Below, one piece after another: positions 59,304 through 64,000 of a DNA stretch of 64,000 bases; the stretch's first letter is position 1; every line of letters starts with the position of its first letter. The DNA lies in NCBI RefSeq assembly GCF_000613245.1, contig NZ_HG964938.1, positions 114,757 through 178,756 of the forward strand, written 5' to 3'. The position numbers were made by a program, and so were the translations under genes. The notes below the pieces were generated by a model that saw only the letters and a program-made list of their open reading frames with translations, was not told where the DNA came from and did no database searches. This DNA is from Mycobacterium asiaticum DSM 44297. GTDB lineage: Bacteria; Actinomycetota; Actinomycetes; Mycobacteriales; Mycobacteriaceae.

Positions 59304-59909
59304 CTACCGCGGGTCCCGCCACATCGGCCACAAAGTCGGACCACCGTCGGGCAAGACGATCTCTCCGGTGACCCGAAAACCGAAACGCTCGTAATACGGC
59401 ACATTTTCGGGTTTGCTGGACTCGAGGTACGCGGGACAGTATTCGGCATCGCAGCGGTCCAGCCGAGACCGCATCAGGACCTGGCCGAAGCCGCGCCCGC
59501 GGACGCCCGGATCGCTGCCGATGACGGCGAGATACCAGTGCGGTTCCTCCGGGTGCTTGCTCTTCATCAGCTCCTGCAGGCCCCGCGCCTTAGCCGTCCG
59601 GAAACCGAACACGCGCAGAAATGTCGGCGTCTGCGCCAGCTGCGCGCGGCGCGATTCCTGCCATCGATTCGGCGGATCCCAGAGCGCGGCCGCGCCGATC
59701 CCGGGGCCGTCGCACGCCACTTCCACGCCGCCCGCACCCAGGTGGTGATGGCGTGTCATGGTGGTGAACAGCCGCGACAGGTGCGCGCGGCGCTTAGCGG
59801 CGTCGGGCAGCAACCAGAGCGAAACCGGATCGTCGAAGAATGCCCGACCCAGGGTGCGTCCCAGTTCACGAAGATCTGCTTGCTGCGCCGCGCGCGCCTG
59901 CGGGGTCAT
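59304..59909 (-). CDS. GNAT-family N-acetyltransferase, tandem copy A (Rv0133-like)
   Basis: The 201-aa protein has the acetyl-CoA loop GSDPGVRGRGFGQVLM (R/Q-x-x-G-x-G/A) near 135-150, HWYLAVIG before it and YLESSKPENVPYYERFGFRVTGEI after it. It is a single-domain GNAT that acetylates an unknown amine. It is 201 aa, exactly the same length as the copy immediately upstream and very similar throughout. The GNAT at Rv0133 is the single M. tuberculosis counterpart. Confidence 0.92.
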   Translation of the reverse strand: MTPQARAAQQADLRELGRTLGRAFFDDPVSLWLLPDAAKRRAHLSRLFTTMTRHHHLGAGGVEVACDGPGIGAAALWDPPNRWQESRRAQLAQTPTFLRVFGFRTAKARGLQELMKSKHPEEPHWYLAVIGSDPGVRGRGFGQVLMRSRLDRCDAEYCPAYLESSKPENVPYYERFGFRVTGEIVLPDGGPTLWPMWRDPR

Positions 59910-59930
59910 GTCAACAGGCTAGTAGCCCGG

Positions 59931-60536
59931 TCAGCGGGGATCCCGCCACATCGGCCACAGCGTTGGACCGCCCTCCGGAAGGACGATTTCACCGGTGACC
60001 GCGAAGCCGAAACGACGGTAATACGGCAGGTTTTCGGCTTTGGTCGATTCGAGGTAGGCCGGGCAGTATTCGCCGTCGCAACGTGCGAGACTCGAACGCA
60101 TCAGCGCCTGTCCGAAACCTCTGCCGCGCAATGCGGGATCGCTGCCGATGGCGGACAGATACCAATGCGGTTCGTCGGGGTGCACCCGGTGCATTGCTTC
60201 CTGCAATGCCCTGCCCCGCCCGCTGCGAAAGCCGAACACCCGCAGGAATGCCGGGACCTGCGCGAGCAGCGTCCAGCGGGATTCCCGCCAGCGATGGGGC
60301 GGGTCCCAAAGCGCCGCCGCACCGATCACCTCGCCATCGGTCGCCACTTGCACGCCGCCGCCGGCCAGATGGTGGTGACGCGTCATGGTCGCGAACAACC
60401 GATTCAATTTGGCCGGCCGCGCTTTTGGGTCCGGAAGGATCCAGGCCATGATCGGGTCGTCATTGAACGCCTCCGCCATGGTTTGCGCCAATTCGCCGAT
60501 ATCCGCCTGCTGCGCCGGACGTACCCGAGGGTTCAT
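59931..60536 (-). CDS. GNAT-family N-acetyltransferase, tandem copy B (Rv0133-like)
   Basis: The 201-aa protein has GSDPALRGRGFGQALM as the cofactor loop and LPEGGPTLWPMWRDPR at the end, nearly the same as copy A. ATG at 60536 (MNPRVRPAQQADIGEL) gives the same length as copy A; the longer frame to 60644 is not supported. Two copies separated by 21 bases indicate a recent tandem duplication. It is first in the unit, and divergent from the GAF-ANTAR gene across a region with three phased repeats. Confidence 0.93.
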   Translation of the reverse strand: MNPRVRPAQQADIGELAQTMAEAFNDDPIMAWILPDPKARPAKLNRLFATMTRHHHLAGGGVQVATDGEVIGAAALWDPPHRWRESRWTLLAQVPAFLRVFGFRSGRGRALQEAMHRVHPDEPHWYLSAIGSDPALRGRGFGQALMRSSLARCDGEYCPAYLESTKAENLPYYRRFGFAVTGEIVLPEGGPTLWPMWRDPR

Positions 60537-60632
60537 GAGGCATGAGGCTAGACGGCGTGCTCGGATAGTCTTGGAAAACTCGCGAAAATAGTTGCGCGAC
60601 AGTAGGTTACGGTGACACTCGAATAGGAGCCA

Positions 60633-60661
60633 ATATCGGCTCATATGCGGCTTATATCGGC
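60633..60661. promoter_or_regulatory. Three phased ATATCGGC-type repeats
   Basis: ATATCGGC at 60633, ATATGCGGC at 60643 and ATATCGGC at 60654 lie 10 and 11 bases apart, one helical turn each. They sit between the divergent GNAT gene and the GAF-ANTAR gene, 50-75 bases before the latter. Repeats on one face of DNA suggest cooperative binding by a response regulator-like protein. Confidence 0.55.
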
Positions 60662-60709
60662 CGTAAGATGGGACACGGCGCGCTGTCGGGTGCGCCGAAA
60701 GGACGGCTC

Positions 60710-61414
60710 GTGAAACAGAACAGTGGCCTCCTACATCAGCAGATCGCGGATTTGGCCCGCGATCTGCACAACCGCCCCGGCACCGATAGCGAGGCCGTCA
60801 TCGACCAATTGGTCGCCGAGGCCGCACATACGATTCCCGGGGCCCAGTACGCGGGGCTTACCGTGGCCAGTCGGCACGGTCAGATCTCAACGCAGGCCAG
60901 CACCCACCGGTGGCCGAGGTGGCTTGACGAGATCCAACAGCGATATCAAGAGGGACCGTGTCTGATTGCCGCCTGGGAGCACCACACCGTGCGGGTCGAT
61001 GACCTGGCGGCCGAGACACGCTGGCCGCGGTATCGCCGCTCCGCCCTCGCCGAAACACCGATTCGGTCGATCCTGTCGTTCGAATTGTTCACCAGCACCC
61101 ACACCCTCGGTGCGCTGAACGTGTATGCCGACGTACCCCACGCCTTCGATAAGGAGGCCGTGGAGATCGGGTTTGTCTTCGCCACGCACGCAGCGCTCGT
61201 GTGGGACAGCGTCCAGCGCGAACGCAACTTCCAGAGCGCGCTGGCCAGTCGGGACATCATCGGTCAGGCCAAGGGGATGCTGATGCATCAGTTCGACATA
61301 GACGCGGTGCGCGCCTTCGAACTGCTCAAGCGGCTCTCGCAGGAATCCAATACGCCGCTGGTCAATGTCGCGCGTGCGGTGGTCGAACTCAGGCGACGGA
61401 TCGCCGAGGGCTAG
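60710..61414 (+). CDS. GAF-ANTAR RNA-binding antitermination regulator
   Basis: The 234-aa protein has a GAF domain (about 25-160; AQYAGLTVASRHGQISTQASTHRW) and a C-terminal ANTAR domain (about 170-230) with the conserved SRDIIGQAKGMLMHQFDIDAVRAFELLKRLSQESNTPLVNVARAVVE in outline. ANTAR proteins bind paired RNA hairpins and prevent termination; the mycobacterial ones act on ribosomal and lipid genes. The GTG at 60710 follows AAAGGA. Its target and signal are unknown. The gene end overlaps the convergent membrane protein gene by 26 bases. Confidence 0.93.
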   Translation: MKQNSGLLHQQIADLARDLHNRPGTDSEAVIDQLVAEAAHTIPGAQYAGLTVASRHGQISTQASTHRWPRWLDEIQQRYQEGPCLIAAWEHHTVRVDDLAAETRWPRYRRSALAETPIRSILSFELFTSTHTLGALNVYADVPHAFDKEAVEIGFVFATHAALVWDSVQRERNFQSALASRDIIGQAKGMLMHQFDIDAVRAFELLKRLSQESNTPLVNVARAVVELRRRIAEG

Positions 61415-61832
61415 CGGCACGCAGGAAGGCGATCCCGGCGGTGGCCATCGCCAGAGCGGAGCCTATTTCCCCGACCGCCGTCACCCAGGAGAACCAGGTC
61501 ACTCCCGAGCCCGCAACGGGATTGATGAAGCTGTCGCTCAGCGGTCCCCACCGGGGCAGCAGATGCGCGGCACCGAAGCCCACCGCGCTGGTTAGGCCGA
61601 GCGTGACAGCCGCGTGCGGCGCCCATCGGTTTCGCCGCAGCACCAGCGCGAGGGTGACCGCGGCGGCAACTATCTGAATGTTGCCCGCCATCATCACCGC
61701 CGGCGGAATTACATCCATCCCCCGCCGAAAGTGGTCAGCGGCATGCAATGCCAGCGCAACGGCGAAAACCATTGTCGCCCGGAAGAACTTGAGTTCCAGG
61801 CCGGACCTGGAATCAGCAATTCGGTTGGTCAT
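61389..61832 (-). CDS. Small integral membrane protein (4 TM)
   Basis: The 147-aa protein has four predicted hydrophobic segments (about 16-32, 42-62, 74-92 and 114-138), a charged N-terminus and an Arg-rich C-terminus. A His pair and HFRRGMD follow the first segment. I do not recognise a family. The ATG at 61832 is preceded by AAGGGG at a good distance. A palindromic TACTAC-N5-GTAGTA site lies about 18 bases upstream. It converges on and overlaps the GAF-ANTAR gene. Confidence 0.8.
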   Translation of the reverse strand: MTNRIADSRSGLELKFFRATMVFAVALALHAADHFRRGMDVIPPAVMMAGNIQIVAAAVTLALVLRRNRWAPHAAVTLGLTSAVGFGAAHLLPRWGPLSDSFINPVAGSGVTWFSWVTAVGEIGSALAMATAGIAFLRAASPRRSVA

Positions 61833-61849
61833 GAACCACACCCCTTAAC

Positions 61850-61866
61850 TACTACCCACCGTAGTA
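61850..61866. promoter_or_regulatory. TACTAC-N5-GTAGTA inverted repeat
   Basis: Perfect six-base arms around CCACC lie just upstream of the membrane protein gene (minus strand) and 88 bases before fadE1 (plus strand). A further CTACTAG follows immediately. It is an operator candidate; no regulator is encoded next to it except the GAF-ANTAR protein, which binds RNA. Confidence 0.55.
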
Positions 61867-61954
61867 CTACTAGCGGTCGAACACAAGGCACCTACGATGG
61901 TGTCGCTGGTGAAACGATGCCGGTGCGACGGTGCACCGGGGAACGGTGCCGACG

Positions 61955-63248
61955 ATGTGGGACTTCGAGACAGACCCGGAATACCAGGCGAAACTGGACT
62001 GGGTGGAGAAATTCATGGTCGAGGAGCTCGAGCCCCTCGACTTGGTCGCGCTTGACCCGTACGACAAGAAGAACGCCGAGATGATGGCTGTGCTGCGACC
62101 GCTGCAGCAGCAAGTCAAAGACCAGGGTTTGTGGGCCGCGCACCTGCGGCCCGAACTCGGCGGCCAGGGTTTCGGCCAGGTGAAGCTGGCTTTGCTCAAC
62201 GAGATCCTGGGGCGATCGCGTTGGGCGCCATCGGTGTTCGGCTGCCAGGCACCGGATTCGGGCAATGCCGAAATCCTGGCGCTGTTCGGCACCGACGAGC
62301 AAAAGGCGCGGTACCTGCAGCCGTTGCTCGACGGTGAGATCACCTCCTGCTATTCGATGACCGAGCCGCAAGGCGGCTCGGACCCAGGACTTTTCGTCAC
62401 GGCCGCCACCCGGGACGGTGACGACTGGATCATCAACGGCGAAAAATGGTTCTCCACCAACGCCAAACATGCGTCCTTCTTCATCGTCATGGCTGTCACC
62501 AACCCGAGGCCGTACCTACGAGAAGATGTCGCTGTTCATCGTGCCGGCCGAGACGCCGGGCATCGAGATCGTGCGCAACGTCGGGGTGGGAGCCGAATCC
62601 GCCAAGCGGGCCAGCCACGGTTACGTCCGTTACAAGGATGTGCGGGTGCCGGTCGATCATGTGCTCGGCGGCGAGGGCCAGGCGTTCATGATCGCCCAGA
62701 CCCGGCTCGGTGGCGGGCGGATTCACCACGCCATGCGAACGATCGCGTTGGCGCGCAGGGCATTTGACATGATGTGCGAGCGCGCGGTGTCGCGCCAGAC
62801 CCGGCACGGGCGGCTGTCCGACTTCCAGATGACCCAGGAGAAGATCGCCGACAGCTGGATTCAGATCGAGCAGTTCCGGCTGCTGGTGCTGCGCACCGCG
62901 TGGCTGATCGACAAGCACCACGACTACCAAAAGGTGCGTCGTGACATCGCGGCGGTGAAGGTGGCCATGCCGCAGGTGTTGCACGACGTGGCCCAGCGGG
63001 CGCTGCATTTGCACGGCGCCCTGGGCGTCTCCGATGAGATGCCGTTCGTCAAGATGCTGATCGCCGCGGAGTCTCTTGGCATCGCCGACGGGGCCACCGA
63101 GTTGCACAAGATGACGGTGGCGCGCCGTACGCTGCGCGAGTATCAGCCCGTCACAACGCCTTTCCCGTCACAGCACATTCCGACCCGCAAGGCCGAGGCC
63201 GAGGCGCGACTGGCCGCGCGACTGGAACACTCGATCGCCGAGTTCTGA
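61955..63248 (+). pseudogene. fadE1: Acyl-CoA dehydrogenase FadE1 with an internal frameshift
   Basis: Two overlapping frames together give one ACAD of about 430 aa. The first (from ATG 61955, MWDFETDPEYQAKLDW) includes SCYSMTEPQGGSDPGLFVTAATRDGDDWIINGEKWFSTNAKHASFFIVMAVTNP; the second resumes with TYEKMSLFIVPAETPGIEIVRN and runs to 63248 with GGGRIHHAMRTI and HLHGALGVSDEMPF. The break is at about 62502-62514, where one base too many or two too few lie between TNP and TYEKM. All catalytic parts are otherwise present, so it is a recent mutation or a sequencing error. It matches Rv0131c by position. Confidence 0.9.
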
Positions 63249-63310
63249 CGCCGCTTTACCCTGCGCGAGCGCCACTCTCGCGCCTCGCGCTGCCCTGGCG
63301 CTGCCCTGGT

Positions 63311-63766
63311 CTAGGTGATGTACCGCACGATGCTTTCGGCCACACACGCCGGCTTGGCCGACCCGTCGATCTCGACCGTGGTCGACACCACCGCCTGCAC
63401 AGCGCCGTTGCCCACGTCGTCGACACTGACCAGCGAGCTGGTCGCCCGCACGCGCGAACCCACCGGCACCGGCGCCGGGAAGCGAACCTTGTTCAGCCCG
63501 TAGTTGATTGCCAGCTTGATGCCCTTGACGGTGTACATGTCGTGCTGCAGCCGAGGCAGCAGCGACAACGTCATGAACCCGTGGGCGATGGTCGTGCCGA
63601 ATGGGCCCTTCGCGGCCCGTTCGGGATCGACGTGGATCCACTGGTGATCACCCGTCGCGTCGGCGAACAGGTTGACCTCCTCCTGGCTGATCGTCACCCA
63701 GTCGCTCTGCCCGATCGTTTCGCCCGCGGCGGCGGCGAGGTCAGTGACTGACTCGAAAGTGCGCAT
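63311..63766 (-). CDS. htdZ: MaoC-like (R)-hydratase HtdZ
   Basis: The 151-aa hot-dog protein has the hydratase-2 signature FADATGDHQWIHVDPERA with the catalytic Asp and His, then GPFGTTIAHGFMTLSLLPRL and NYGLNKVRFPAPVPVGSRVRA. It hydrates trans-2-enoyl-CoA to (R)-3-hydroxyacyl-CoA, and matches Rv0130 in length and sequence from memory. The stop lies 62 bases from convergent fadE1. The ATG at 63766 has GGAGAG upstream. Confidence 0.95.
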   Translation of the reverse strand: MRTFESVTDLAAAAGETIGQSDWVTISQEEVNLFADATGDHQWIHVDPERAAKGPFGTTIAHGFMTLSLLPRLQHDMYTVKGIKLAINYGLNKVRFPAPVPVGSRVRATSSLVSVDDVGNGAVQAVVSTTVEIDGSAKPACVAESIVRYIT

Positions 63767-63800
63767 GGTCTCTCCTCTGCTGGGGGTATGCATAGAACTT

Positions 63801-64000
63801 ATGCGGCTCCTGCTGATCGCCGACACGCACATCCCGAAACGGGCCCGCGACCTACCCGCACGGGTCTGGGACGAGGTCGCGGCGGCCGACGTCGTCCTCC
63901 ACGCCGGCGACTGGGTGGTGCCCGAGTTGCTCGACTCGCTGGAAGCCAGGGCCAAGCGGCTGATCGCCTGCTGGGGCAACAACGACGGTGACGAGCTGCG
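63801..64000 (+). CDS. Metallophosphoesterase, YfcE/MJ0936-like, cut by the window end
   Basis: The 66 residues visible begin MRLLLIADTHIPKRARDLP with D-x-H, and continue with HAGDWVVPELLD (GD motif) and CWGNNDGDEL (GNND), the first three metal-binding motifs of calcineurin-like phosphoesterases of the small YfcE type. It is divergent from htdZ with 34 bases between starts. The C-terminus is outside the window. Confidence 0.88.
   Translation, partial: MRLLLIADTHIPKRARDLPARVWDEVAAADVVLHAGDWVVPELLDSLEARAKRLIACWGNNDGDEL

Overview
The window is high-GC DNA from a mycobacterium, most likely a slow-growing non-tuberculous species. The evidence is five PE-PPE-domain proteins, F420-type (LLM) oxidoreductases, seven TetR regulators, a phiRv1-type integrase lodged in a 13E12-family gene, and gene order that follows the M. 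tuberculosis H37Rv block Rv0161 to Rv0130, read here in the opposite direction. All Rv correspondences are from memory of H37Rv, not from a search.

Region 1 (about 1-5.8 kb) is the integrase end of an integrated phage-like element. On the minus strand it carries a large serine recombinase very like the phiRv1 integrase, a 169-aa zinc-finger-like protein, three small or unrecognised proteins, a family A DNA polymerase with a 3'-5' exonuclease domain, and a 69-aa protein. The element interrupts the HNH domain of a 13E12/DUF222 gene (5756-6922), so one attachment junction lies near 5785-5810. The other end is off the left edge.

Region 2 (7-19.7 kb) is lipid or steroid-type catabolism. A divergent locus (thioesterase, F420-type oxidoreductase and acyl-CoA dehydrogenase leftward; SMP-30 hydrolase, thioesterase-fold protein and TetR rightward) shares a promoter region with two exact-spacing 26-bp repeats. 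A three-gene oxidoreductase operon, an alpha/beta hydrolase, a PE-PPE protein, a TetR (Rv0158-like) and a 41-aa micro-ORF follow.

Region 3 (19.7-33 kb) holds fadE2 and ptpB, then four consecutive PE-PPE proteins (one with a single-base frameshift), then a leftward operon of quinone oxidoreductase, SDR hydroxyacyl dehydrogenase and aldehyde dehydrogenase (Rv0149-Rv0147-like). pntAA/AB, expected beside fadE2, are absent.

Region 4 (33-50 kb) has three tandem SAM methyltransferases, TetR, pirin, a ClC channel, Dps, a HhH-GPD glycosylase, DUF427 and another methyltransferase, a TetR whose only full-length start is ATT, a GAF-PAS-PAS-GGDEF diguanylate cyclase, an Rv0139/Rv0138-like pair, msrA, and the cyp138/TetR divergon with two clear palindromic operators.

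Region 5 (50-64 kb) has ephF, then genes that lie between the Rv0134 and Rv0133 homologues here: sulfotransferase, TetR, DUF1214, LLM and SRPBCC proteins, and a membrane desaturase with its ferredoxin-type reductase under a FabR/DesT-like TetR. It continues with tandem duplicate GNAT acetyltransferases, a GAF-ANTAR regulator, a membrane protein, a frameshifted fadE1, htdZ and a partial phosphoesterase. fgd2 is missing from its usual place.

I found no rRNA, tRNA or CRISPR array. No stretch longer than 300 bases is without a gene; the longest gaps are 150-210 bases and look like promoter regions.
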